From Streptomyces sp. Je 1-79 (GTDB lineage: Bacteria > Actinomycetota > Actinomycetes > Streptomycetales > Streptomycetaceae): a stretch of 64,000 nt of DNA. A model generated the notes under the pieces. It had not been told where the DNA came from. It worked only from the letters and a program-made list of their open reading frames with translations, and ran no database searches. The translations under genes were made by a program, and so were the position numbers. The stretch lies in NCBI RefSeq assembly GCF_025195125.1, contig NZ_JAMGSL010000014.1:140046-204045 (forward strand), given 5' to 3'. How positions within the stretch are numbered: position 1 is the first letter of the stretch; each line of letters starts with the position of its first letter. This document shows positions 50,641 to 59,118 of the stretch, one piece after another.

Positions 50641-50792
50641 CGGGTCTGCTCCTTGTCGCTCGTACGTTCCTGTCCTGGCCGGGTGTGCCCGTACCGTATA
50701 CGGGTTGGCTGTGGAATACGCAGCGCCAGTAAGCTCTGATCTGCCACTTCCGCTCCGCCGCACCCCGTGCCGGACGACATTTAAGGACGATC

Positions 50793-51500
50793 GTGCTGAT
50801 TGCCGGGTTCCCCGCCGGGGCCTGGGGGACCAACTGCTATCTGGTCGCCCCCGCCGCAGGCGAGGAGTGCGTCATCATCGACCCGGGCCACCAGGCCGCC
50901 CAGGGAGTCGAGGAGACGCTTCGCAAGCATCGGCTCAAGCCCGTCGCCGTGGTCCTCACCCATGGACACATCGACCACGTCGCCTCCGTCGTCCCGGTCT
51001 GCGGCGCCCATGACGTACCCGCGTGGATCCACCCCGCCGACCGGTACATGATGAGCGACCCGGAGAAGGCCCTCGGCCGCTCCATCGGGATGCCGCTCAT
51101 GGGCGAACTGACCGTGGGCGAGCCGGACGACGTGCACGAGCTCACCGACGGCGCGAAGCTGGACCTCGCCGGGCTGGAGTTCTCCGTCGCCCATGCGCCC
51201 GGTCATACCAAGGGGTCGGTGACCTTCCAGATGCCGCAGACCACGGAGATCCCCTCCGTGTTCTTCTCGGGCGATCTGCTCTTCGCCGGCTCCATCGGAC
51301 GCACCGACCTGCCCGGCGGTGACATGGACGAGATGCTCGAGTCGCTGGCCCGCGTGTGCCTGCCGCTCGACAACTCGACCGTGGTGCTGTCGGGACACGG
51401 TCCCCAGACGACCATCGGCCAGGAGCGCGCCACCAACCCGTACCTACGGGACGTGGCCGCCGGCCTCGGGAGCACGAAGGCTCCCCGACGAGGAATGTGA
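50793..51500 (+). CDS. Metallo-beta-lactamase-fold hydrolase (glyoxalase II-like)
   Basis: The 235-residue protein has the metal motif LTHGHIDHVA, further ligands HAPGHT, FFSGDLLF and LSGHGPQT, as in glyoxalase II-like MBL hydrolases that cleave thioesters. GTG 50793 follows AAGGA. It is 10 bp upstream of hisS and probably co-transcribed. The substrate is unknown. Confidence 0.92.
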   Translation: MLIAGFPAGAWGTNCYLVAPAAGEECVIIDPGHQAAQGVEETLRKHRLKPVAVVLTHGHIDHVASVVPVCGAHDVPAWIHPADRYMMSDPEKALGRSIGMPLMGELTVGEPDDVHELTDGAKLDLAGLEFSVAHAPGHTKGSVTFQMPQTTEIPSVFFSGDLLFAGSIGRTDLPGGDMDEMLESLARVCLPLDNSTVVLSGHGPQTTIGQERATNPYLRDVAAGLGSTKAPRRGM

Positions 51501-51510
51501 CGAGTACTCC

Positions 51511-52773
51511 GTGAGCACCTTCAAGGCCCCCAAGGGCACGTACGACCTGATCCCGCCGTACTCCGCGAAGTACCTGGCGGTGCGTGACGCCATCTCCGGA
51601 CCGCTGCGCAAGTCCGGTTACGGCTACGTCGAGACGCCCGGCTTCGAGGACGTCAACCTCTTCGCGCGCGGTGTCGGCGAATCCACCGACATCGTCACCA
51701 AGGAGATGTACACCCTCACGACCAAGGGCGGCTCCGAGCTGGCGCTGCGGCCCGAGGGCACCGCCTCCGTGCTGCGCGCGGCCCTGGAGGCCAGCCTGCA
51801 CAAGCAGGGCAACCTGCCGGTCAAGCTCTGGTACTCCGGCTCGTACTACCGCTACGAGCGCCCGCAGAAGGGCCGTTACCGCCACTTCTCGCAGGTGGGT
51901 GCCGAGGCGATCGGCGCCGAGGACCCGGCGCTCGACGCCGAGCTGATCATCCTGGCCGACGACGCGTACCGCTCGCTGGGCCTGCGGAACTTCCGCATCC
52001 TGCTGAACTCGCTCGGCGACAAGGAGTGCCGTCCCGTCTACCGGGAGGCGCTGCAGACCTTCCTGCGCGGGCTCGACCTCGACGAGGAGACGCTCCGCCG
52101 GGCCGAGATCAACCCGCTGCGCGTCCTCGACGACAAGCGCGAGTCGGTGCAGAAGCAGCTGGTCGGCGCGCCGCTGCTGCGCGACTACCTGTGCGACGCG
52201 TGCAAGGCCTACCACGAGGAGGTGCGCGCGCTGATCACCGCGGCGGGCGTGGTCTTCGAGGACGACGCCAAGCTGGTCCGCGGCCTCGACTACTACACGC
52301 GGACGACCTTCGAGTTCGTCCACGACGGTCTGGGCTCGCAGTCCGCGGTCGGCGGCGGCGGTCGCTACGACGGTCTCTCCGAGATGATCGGCGGCCCTGC
52401 GCTTCCCTCGGTCGGCTGGGCGCTCGGTGTGGACCGCACGGTGCTGGCCCTTGAGGCCGAGGGCATCGAGCTGGACATCCCGGCGGCCACCAGCGTCTTC
52501 GCCGTCGCGCTCGGAGACGATGCGCGCCGGCTGCTGTTCGCCAAGGTGACCGAGCTCCGCAAGGCGGGCGTCGCGGCGGACTTCGCCTTCGGCGGCAAGG
52601 GCCTCAAGGGCGCGATGAAGGACGCCAACCGCTCGGGCGCCCGGTACGCGATCGTCGCGGGCGAGCGCGACCTGGCCGACGGCGTCGTGCAGCTCAAGGA
52701 CATGGAGTCCGGCGAGCAGACGCCGGTGGCCCTGGACGCGCTGGTCGACACCGTCCGGGCGAAGCTGGCCTGA
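51511..52773 (+). CDS. hisS: Histidyl-tRNA synthetase
   Basis: The 420-residue class II synthetase has motif 2 (YRYERPQKGRYRHFSQVGAE), the histidine signature LVRGLDYYTRTTFEF, motif 3 (GGGGRYDGLSEMIGG...GWALGVDR) and a C-terminal anticodon domain. GTG 51511 is the likely start; its ribosome site is weak (AGGAA 15 bases away), so translation may depend on the upstream MBL gene. A 16-bp terminator follows. Confidence 0.95.
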   Translation: MSTFKAPKGTYDLIPPYSAKYLAVRDAISGPLRKSGYGYVETPGFEDVNLFARGVGESTDIVTKEMYTLTTKGGSELALRPEGTASVLRAALEASLHKQGNLPVKLWYSGSYYRYERPQKGRYRHFSQVGAEAIGAEDPALDAELIILADDAYRSLGLRNFRILLNSLGDKECRPVYREALQTFLRGLDLDEETLRRAEINPLRVLDDKRESVQKQLVGAPLLRDYLCDACKAYHEEVRALITAAGVVFEDDAKLVRGLDYYTRTTFEFVHDGLGSQSAVGGGGRYDGLSEMIGGPALPSVGWALGVDRTVLALEAEGIELDIPAATSVFAVALGDDARRLLFAKVTELRKAGVAADFAFGGKGLKGAMKDANRSGARYAIVAGERDLADGVVQLKDMESGEQTPVALDALVDTVRAKLA

Positions 52774-52786
52774 TCCGAGACGTCAC

Positions 52787-52833
52787 GACGACCGGGGCCC
52801 GGACCGCTGCGCGCGGCCCGGGCCCCGGTCGTC
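52787..52833 (+). terminator. 16-bp perfect hairpin after hisS
   Basis: GACGACCGGGGCCCGG (52787-52802) pairs exactly with 52818-52833, with a 15-nt loop, followed by CTTAT. It lies 14 bp after hisS. Confidence 0.82.
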
Positions 52834-52946
52834 CTTATGTCCACCGAACGGTGGACAGGCACCCCTGTGCGGCACAATGACCGTGCCCAGAAGGCCCATG
52901 CCCAGCAGGACCGTGGCCACAAGCCGGCGAGTGATGGATCGGGGAT

Positions 52947-53558
52947 ATGACAGACGCAGCGGTTGACGAGTCGGCGCGCGGCACGATCGGCGCGAGCCGT
53001 GCCTTCGCCTGGCTGCTGGTGATCACCGGAGCCGCGGGGCTGCTCGCCGCCTGGGTGATCACGATCGACAAGTTCAAGCTCCTCGAGGACCCGAACTTCA
53101 CCCCGGGCTGCAGCCTCAACCCGATCGTCTCCTGCGGCAACATCATGAAGAGCGACCAGGCCTCGGTCTTCGGCTTCCCGAACCCGATGCTCGGCCTCGT
53201 CACGTACGCGATGGTGATCGCGATCGGCGTCGGCCTCCTCGCGGGCGCCCGGTACCGCCGCTGGTACTGGCTCGGTCTGAACGCGGGCACGCTGTTCGGC
53301 GTCGGGTTCTGCACCTGGCTCATGCAGCAGTCGCTCTACGAGATCAACTCGCTCTGCCTCTGGTGCTGCCTGGCCTGGGTCGCCACCATCGTCATGTTCT
53401 GGTACGTGACCTCGCACAACGTCCGCAACGGCGTGATCCCGGCACCCCGGGGCCTGCGGACCTTCTTCGAGGAGTTCACCTGGGTCCTGCCCGTCCTGCA
53501 CATCGGGATCATCGGCATGCTGATCCTCACCCGCTGGTGGGACTTCTGGACCGGCTGA
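52947..53558 (+). CDS. Vitamin K epoxide reductase (VKOR) family protein
   Basis: The 203-residue membrane protein has five hydrophobic helices, a loop cysteine pair (GCSLNPIVSCGN) and the active-site CLWC. Bacterial VKOR reoxidises exported thiol oxidases using quinone and replaces DsbB in actinobacteria. It has no fused thioredoxin domain, so it needs a separate DsbA-like partner. GGGGA lies just before ATG 52947. Confidence 0.92.
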   Translation: MTDAAVDESARGTIGASRAFAWLLVITGAAGLLAAWVITIDKFKLLEDPNFTPGCSLNPIVSCGNIMKSDQASVFGFPNPMLGLVTYAMVIAIGVGLLAGARYRRWYWLGLNAGTLFGVGFCTWLMQQSLYEINSLCLWCCLAWVATIVMFWYVTSHNVRNGVIPAPRGLRTFFEEFTWVLPVLHIGIIGMLILTRWWDFWTG

Positions 53559-53621
53559 CGGGTCAGGGGGCCGGGCGGCCGCGGGCCGCGCTGTCAGTGC
53601 TCTGACTTAGGCTTCATGACT

Positions 53622-54974
53622 GTGGAGCCCGACCTCTTTACCGCAGCCGCCGAAGAACGCCAGGAGAAGGACCCGTCCAGCAGCCCCCTGGCCGTACGGA
53701 TGCGTCCGCGCACCCTGGACGAGGTCCTGGGCCAGCGGCACCTGCTCAAGCGGGGCTCGCCGCTGCGGCGGCTCGTCGGCGAGGGTGGCGGCGGACCCGC
53801 GGGCGCCTCGTCCGTGATCCTCTGGGGACCGCCCGGCATCGGCAAGACGACCCTGGCGTACGTGGTCTCCAAGGCGACCAACAAGCGCTTCGTGGAGCTC
53901 TCCGCCATCACCGCGGGAGTCAAGGAGGTCCGGGCCGTCATCGAGGGGGCCCGGCGGGCGGCCGGCGGCTTCGGCAAGGAGACCGTCCTCTTCCTGGACG
54001 AGATCCACCGCTTCTCCAAGGCCCAGCAGGACTCGCTCCTCCCGGCCGTGGAGAACCGCTGGGTGACGCTGATCGCGGCGACGACCGAGAACCCGTACTT
54101 CTCGATCATCTCGCCGCTGCTCTCCCGCTCCCTGCTGCTCACGCTCGAACCGCTCACCGACGACGATCTGCGCGATCTGCTGAAGCGGGCCCTCACCGAG
54201 GAACGGGGTCTCGGCGGGGCGGTCACGCTGCCCGAGGACGCCGAGGCGCATCTGCTGCGGATCGCCGGCGGCGACGCGCGGCGGGCGCTCACCGCCCTGG
54301 AGGCCGCGGCGGGCTCGGCCCTCGCCAAGGGCGAGCCGGAGATCTCGCTCCAGACGGTCGAGGAGACCGTCGACCGGGCCGCGGTGACGTACGACCGGGA
54401 CGGTGACCAGCACTACGACGTGGCCAGCGCCCTCATCAAGTCGATCCGCGGTTCGGACGTGGACGCGGCGCTGCACTATCTGGCCCGGATGATCGAGGCG
54501 GGGGAGGACCCCCGGTTCATCGCCCGGCGTCTGATGATCTCGGCCAGCGAGGACATCGGCCTGGCCGACCCGACGGCCCTGCCGACGGCCGTCGCGGCCG
54601 CGCAGGCCGTCGCCATGATCGGTTTCCCCGAGGCGGCGCTGACGCTGAGCCACGCCACGATCGCCCTGGCCCTGGCCCCCAAGTCGAACGCGGCGACCAC
54701 CGCGATCTTCGCGGCCCAGGCGGATGTGCGGAACGGACTCGCGGGCCCGGTCCCGCCGCATCTGCGCGACGGCCACTACAAGGGCGCGGCCAAGCTCGGC
54801 CACGCCCAGGGGTACGTCTACCCGCACGACGTCCCGGGCGGCATCGCGGCCCAGCAGTACGCCCCGGACGAGGTCCACGGCAAGCGCTACTACGAACCGA
54901 CCCGCTACGGCGCCGAGGCGCGGTACGCGGACGTGGTGGAGAAGGTACGGGAGCGGCTGCGCGGCGACGGCTGA
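53622..54974 (+). CDS. rarA: Replication-associated recombination ATPase RarA (MgsA)
   Basis: The AAA+ protein has Walker A GPPGIGKTT, Walker B LFLDEIHRF, sensor TTENPYFS, and the C-terminal tetramerisation region. It acts at stalled replication forks. ATG 53616 and GTG 53622 are both possible. TAGGCT (53608-53613) ends eight bases before GTG 53622 and only two before the ATG, so a leaderless GTG start (450 aa) is more likely. Confidence 0.93.
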   Translation: MEPDLFTAAAEERQEKDPSSSPLAVRMRPRTLDEVLGQRHLLKRGSPLRRLVGEGGGGPAGASSVILWGPPGIGKTTLAYVVSKATNKRFVELSAITAGVKEVRAVIEGARRAAGGFGKETVLFLDEIHRFSKAQQDSLLPAVENRWVTLIAATTENPYFSIISPLLSRSLLLTLEPLTDDDLRDLLKRALTEERGLGGAVTLPEDAEAHLLRIAGGDARRALTALEAAAGSALAKGEPEISLQTVEETVDRAAVTYDRDGDQHYDVASALIKSIRGSDVDAALHYLARMIEAGEDPRFIARRLMISASEDIGLADPTALPTAVAAAQAVAMIGFPEAALTLSHATIALALAPKSNAATTAIFAAQADVRNGLAGPVPPHLRDGHYKGAAKLGHAQGYVYPHDVPGGIAAQQYAPDEVHGKRYYEPTRYGAEARYADVVEKVRERLRGDG

Positions 54975-55327
54975 CGGCGGGACCCGGGCCCGTGCACGGG
55001 CACCCGGACGACCCGGTACACTCGTGCGGAGTGCTGCGTCCCGTGTCCGGCTTCGGCCGGCGCCACCAGAACGGGACAGGCAGTCGGAGCCCCGCCCCAG
55101 GCGGGATCTCCAGGAGTGTCGCGCACCTTCGAAGGTGTCGCGGGCAACCCATCACCTCCCCGGACCCCGGGACCAGGCGATGGGCCGTTCGCGTGCTGCA
55201 CGTATGTGCCCAGACCAGGGAGCGGCTGCCCGACAGGTCTTCACGACCGTACGGGTTTCCCCGGCTGCGGATGCGACCTCCTCTAACCCTGGTGAAGCCG
55301 TATTCGTACAGATAGAGAGGTTGGTTC
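54975..55327 (+). promoter_or_regulatory. Long leader of rpsD
   Basis: No gene fits here. TACACT (55017-55022) is the best -10 candidate, giving a leader of about 300 nt. The stretch contains the palindrome GCCCGTGCACGGGC (54988-55001), CCCGC/GCGGG (55091-55104) and CACCTTCGAAGGTG (55124-55137). The conserved ribosomal gene downstream makes an autoregulatory S4-binding structure possible; this is inferred. Confidence 0.5.
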
Positions 55328-55942
55328 ATGCCGAACCAGTCCCGTCCCAAGGTCAAGAAGTCGCGTGCCCTCGGCATCGCGCTGACCCCCAAGGCCGTCA
55401 AGTACTTCGAGGCCCGCCCCTACCCGCCGGGCGAGCACGGCCGTGGCCGCAAGCAGAACTCGGACTACAAGGTCCGTCTGCTCGAGAAGCAGCGTCTGCG
55501 TGCGCAGTACGACATCAGCGAGCGCCAGATGGCGCGCGCCTACGACCGCGCCAAGAAGGCCGAGGGCAAGACGGGCGAGGCGCTGGTCGTCGAGCTCGAG
55601 CGTCGCCTCGACGCCCTGGTCCTGCGTTCGGGCATCGCCCGCACCATCTACCAGGCCCGCCAGATGGTCGTGCACGGTCACATCCAGGTCAACGGTGGCA
55701 AGGTCGACAAGCCGTCGTTCCGTGTCCGCCCGGACGACGTCGTCATGGTCCGCGAGCGCTCCCGCGAGAAGCCCCTGTTCCAGGTGGCCCGTGAGGGTGG
55801 CTTCGCCCCCGACGGTGAGACCCCGCGCTACCTGCAGGTCAACCTGAAGGCCCTGGCCTTCCGTCTCGACCGCGACCCGAACCGCAAGGAAATCCCGGTC
55901 ATCTGCGACGAGCAGCTGGTCGTCGAGTACTACGCCCGCTGA
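55328..55942 (+). CDS. rpsD: 30S ribosomal protein S4
   Basis: The 204-residue protein contains the S4 RNA-binding core (RLDALVLRSGIARTIYQARQMVVHGHI...) and basic N-terminal region. It lacks the four-Cys zinc motif found in some S4 forms, so it is the C-minus type. S4 nucleates 30S assembly. AGAGAGG lies before ATG 55328. It is a single gene between rarA and the convergent STAND gene. Confidence 0.97.
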   Translation: MPNQSRPKVKKSRALGIALTPKAVKYFEARPYPPGEHGRGRKQNSDYKVRLLEKQRLRAQYDISERQMARAYDRAKKAEGKTGEALVVELERRLDALVLRSGIARTIYQARQMVVHGHIQVNGGKVDKPSFRVRPDDVVMVRERSREKPLFQVAREGGFAPDGETPRYLQVNLKALAFRLDRDPNRKEIPVICDEQLVVEYYAR

Positions 55943-55976
55943 TCCAGTTCGGCGCAGTACCACCCCCGCGGTGTAC

Positions 55977-56021
55977 AGCCCGCCGCTTCCCCGCCCTCAC
56001 AGGTGGGGGAGCCGGCGGGCT
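55977..56021. terminator. rpsD terminator overlapping the 3' end of the STAND gene
   Basis: AGCCCGCCG (55977-55985) pairs with 56013-56021, and TCCCC (55988-55992) with GGGGA (56006-56010) inside. The right half encodes the end of the convergent STAND ATPase gene. Confidence 0.65.
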
Positions 56022-58150
56022 TCCGCGTTCTCCCGGCCCGCCGTACGGAACGGACGGGGCGCCCGCGGGCCGACGCCCCGCACGGCCGGATTCCGACGCA
56101 CGCTGAGGGCCCGGTCCACCGCCGCGTCCAGCGAGAGCCCCTGCCCCTCCCGCACCGACGCCCCGTAACGCTCCGCGCCCAGCACCTCGCCGGCCTCACG
56201 CGCACAGAGCGCCCGTGCCCCGTTGAAGTGCCCCGAGCCGAAGAGCTGCAGGCCCACCGAGTCCCACACCGGCAGCGCCGCACCCTGGAGCACGGCGGCC
56301 TCCGAGGGGTCGCCCTCGCTCGCCGTCACCAGCGCCAGCAGCTCGATCGCCAGCACCAGACCCACCAGATCGTGGAACGTGTGGTTGATCGTGACGCACT
56401 CCGTGAGCAGCGCCCTCGCCTCGCGGTGATCGCCCCCGGCCCACGCCGCGTACGCCAGCACATAGAGCGCGTACGCCCTGGTCCACCGCTCGCCGCGCTC
56501 CTCGCAGATCTCCCGTACCTCCGCGCACAGGGTGACCGCGCCCTCCAGATCGCCCTGGAACACCCGGGCCAGCGCCAGCTCCACCTGGCCCATCAGCACA
56601 TTGCTGTTCAGCTCGCCGACCTCCCGGTACGTCACCAGGGCCCGGCCGATCAGCTCCTCCGCCCGCGGCATGTCGTCCGAGAGCAGCGCCAGACAGCCCA
56701 TCCGATGCGTCGCGTACGCCTCCGCCAGAGGATTGCCGGCGGAGCGGGCCCGCTCCCCGCACTCGTGCAGCGCCGCCACCGCCGCCGTGCCGTCGCCCTG
56801 CAGGATCGCCACGTAGCCGAGCACCCACAGCGCCTTCAGCCGGGCCTCCTCGTGCTCCGAGCCGAGCGCGAGCGCCCGGTCCAGCCAGTGCCGGCCCTCG
56901 GACAGACGCCCGCACCCCACCCAGGCGAACCAGAGCGTCCCCGCGAGATGCTGCGCCAGATGTGCCTCGTCCGGCTGCTCCAGACAGAGTTCGAGCGCCG
57001 CCCGCAGATTGGGCAGCGCCGCGTCCAGGGAGGCCGCGACCTCGGCCTGGCGCGGGCTGAACCACTCCAGCTCGCACCACGTGGCCAGACCCATGTACCA
57101 GTCGCGGTGCCGACGGCGCATGCGCTCGGTGTCCCCGAGCGCCGCCAGCCACTCCGCGCCGTAGGCGGAGACCGTATCCAATATCCGGTATCTCGGACCC
57201 GCGGACGTGTCCTCCCGTACGACCAGCGACTGCGCGAGCAGACCGCCGAGCACGTCCATCACCCGCTCCGGCGGAAGCTCCCGGCCGGCGCAGACGTACT
57301 CCACCGCCTCCAGGTCGAACGGCCCGGCGAAGACCGAGAGACGGGCCCACAGCAGCCGCTCCTCCGGCGTGCACAGCTCATGGCTCCAGCCGATCGCCGT
57401 ACGGAGCGTCTGATGCCGGGGGAGCGCGCCCCGCGCCCCGTCCGTGAGCAGCCGGAACCGGTCGCCGAGCCGGTGCAGCATCTGCTCCACGGTCAGGAGC
57501 GGCATCCGGGCGGCCGCCAGCTCCAGCGCCAGCGGGATCCCGTCCAGCCGCCCGCACAGCTCGCGCACGGCGGCCCCGTCGGAGGGCGGACCGCCTGCGT
57601 CGAAGGCCCGGGAGGCGTGGGTGTCGCCCGCGGCCCCCGCCCGCTCCCGGAAGAGGGTCTCCGCGTCGTCCTCGCCCATCGGCGCCAGCGTGAGGACGGC
57701 CTCCCCGGCGACGCGCAGCGGGCGGCGGCCCACCGCCAGCACCGTGAGGCCGGGAGCGTGTGCGAGGAGCCTACGCACCAGCGGGGCGCACTCCTCGACG
57801 AGGTGCTCGAAACCGTCCACCACCAGCAGGAGCCGGCGCTCGGCGAGATGGTCGGTCAGCGTCTCGCTCGGGGTGCGCAGAGTGTGGTCGGTCAGCCCCA
57901 GCGCCTCGACCAGGGCGAGCGCCACGAGATCCGGTTCGCGCAGCACCGAGAGATCGGCGAGCCACACTCCGTCGACGTAGCGTTTCTGCGCCGCCGCGGC
58001 GACCCGCAGAGCGAGCCGGGACTTGCCGACGCCCCCCACTCCGACGACCGTGACCAGGCGCGATGTCCCCAGGAGTCGGGCCAGTTCGTCCTGCTCGTCG
58101 GCCCGTCCGACGAAGACGTTCAGCTCAGCCGGGAGATTGCTGCTTCGCAT
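55997..58150 (-). CDS. STAND-type ATPase with TPR-like repeats
   Basis: From ATG 58150 the protein has 717 residues. An NB-ARC/AAA core begins FVGRADEQDELARLLG, with Walker A GVGGVGKSRLAL, Walker B LLLVVDGFE and the GLDGIPLALELAA segment typical of regulatory STAND proteins. The C-terminal half consists of helical TPR-like repeats. Many relatives carry a DNA-binding domain (SARP at the N-terminus or LuxR HTH at the C-terminus); I see neither here. The role, possibly signalling, is unknown. Confidence 0.88.
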   Translation of the reverse strand: MRSSNLPAELNVFVGRADEQDELARLLGTSRLVTVVGVGGVGKSRLALRVAAAAQKRYVDGVWLADLSVLREPDLVALALVEALGLTDHTLRTPSETLTDHLAERRLLLVVDGFEHLVEECAPLVRRLLAHAPGLTVLAVGRRPLRVAGEAVLTLAPMGEDDAETLFRERAGAAGDTHASRAFDAGGPPSDGAAVRELCGRLDGIPLALELAAARMPLLTVEQMLHRLGDRFRLLTDGARGALPRHQTLRTAIGWSHELCTPEERLLWARLSVFAGPFDLEAVEYVCAGRELPPERVMDVLGGLLAQSLVVREDTSAGPRYRILDTVSAYGAEWLAALGDTERMRRRHRDWYMGLATWCELEWFSPRQAEVAASLDAALPNLRAALELCLEQPDEAHLAQHLAGTLWFAWVGCGRLSEGRHWLDRALALGSEHEEARLKALWVLGYVAILQGDGTAAVAALHECGERARSAGNPLAEAYATHRMGCLALLSDDMPRAEELIGRALVTYREVGELNSNVLMGQVELALARVFQGDLEGAVTLCAEVREICEERGERWTRAYALYVLAYAAWAGGDHREARALLTECVTINHTFHDLVGLVLAIELLALVTASEGDPSEAAVLQGAALPVWDSVGLQLFGSGHFNGARALCAREAGEVLGAERYGASVREGQGLSLDAAVDRALSVRRNPAVRGVGPRAPRPFRTAGRENAEARRLPHL

Positions 58151-58332
58151 GGGACACGGAGCGTACTCACCCACACGCTCTCCGTACAATCCGAACGGGA
58201 GGATTCCCCTCCAGGGAGCCGCGGTGGGACGTCTCGTCGGGTCCTAATCGGGTACGGGGAAAGACCCCGGGCGCGATAGGGTCGGAGGACGACTTTTCGT
58301 AAGTGCCCAACGACAGCAGAGAGCGGTGCGGA

Positions 58333-58761
58333 GTGACCGGTGGAGAGGTTGCCGGGATTCTGGTGGCCGTGTTCTGGGCGATTCTCGTCTCCTTCCTCGC
58401 CGTGGTGCTGGTGAGGCTGGCGCAGACGCTCAAGGCGACCACCAAACTGGTGGCGGACGTGACCGAACAGGCCGTACCGCTGCTCAGCGACGCCTCGGCC
58501 ACCGTGCGGTCGGCGCAGACCCAGCTCGACCGGGTCGACGCCATCGCCTCGGACGTCCAGGAGGTCACTTCCAACGCCTCGGCGCTCTCCACCACGGTCG
58601 CCTCCACCTTCGGCGGCCCGCTCGTCAAGGTCGCGGCCTTCGGCTACGGAGTGCGCAAGGCCCTCGGCCGCGGCCGGGACGAGGCAGCGCCCGCGCCCGC
58701 CCGCCGCACCGTCGTCGGTCGCACCGTGCCGTCCGCTCGGCGCAGGAAGCAGAAGGGCTGA
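58333..58761 (+). CDS. DUF948-type membrane protein
   Basis: The 142-residue product starts at GTG 58333 (GAGAG nine bases upstream), although GTG 58303 is also in frame. One N-terminal helix (VAGILVAVFWAILVSFLAVVLV) is followed by a helical coiled-coil-like stretch with many Thr, Ala, Val and Ser residues, then a basic tail. This matches DUF948 proteins. It is 6 bp before the next small gene. Confidence 0.82.
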   Translation: MTGGEVAGILVAVFWAILVSFLAVVLVRLAQTLKATTKLVADVTEQAVPLLSDASATVRSAQTQLDRVDAIASDVQEVTSNASALSTTVASTFGGPLVKVAAFGYGVRKALGRGRDEAAPAPARRTVVGRTVPSARRRKQKG

Positions 58762-58767
58762 GCCGCG

Positions 58768-59118
58768 ATGTTCCGCCGTACGTTCTGGTTCACCGCAGGC
58801 GCAGCAGCCGGCGTGTGGGCCACCACCAAGGTCAACCGGAAGCTCAAGCAGCTGACCCCGGAGAGCCTCGCCGCGCAGGCGGCGAACAAGGCCGTCGAGA
58901 CCGGCCACCGGCTCAAGGACTTCGCCCTCGACGTCAGGGCGGGCATGGTCCAGCGCGAAGCCGAACTCGGCGAGGTCCTCGGCCTGGAGGCCCCCGTGGA
59001 CGCACCGGCCGAGCGCGAGCTTCCCGGGCCGCGCCGCAGGGCATCGCTCGATGCCACCCCGAACACCACCACGCATTCGTACCGAACGATTTCGTACAAC
59101 CGGAATGAGGACCACTGA
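58768..59118 (+). CDS. Small protein upstream of alaS (DUF6167-like)
   Basis: The 116-residue product has a short hydrophobic N-terminus (RTFWFTAGAAAGVWATTKV) followed by a helical charged region. I associate it with DUF6167, which commonly precedes alaS in Streptomyces, at moderate certainty. Its stop overlaps the alaS start as TGATG, so alaS translation is coupled to it. Confidence 0.75.
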   Translation: MFRRTFWFTAGAAAGVWATTKVNRKLKQLTPESLAAQAANKAVETGHRLKDFALDVRAGMVQREAELGEVLGLEAPVDAPAERELPGPRRRASLDATPNTTTHSYRTISYNRNEDH

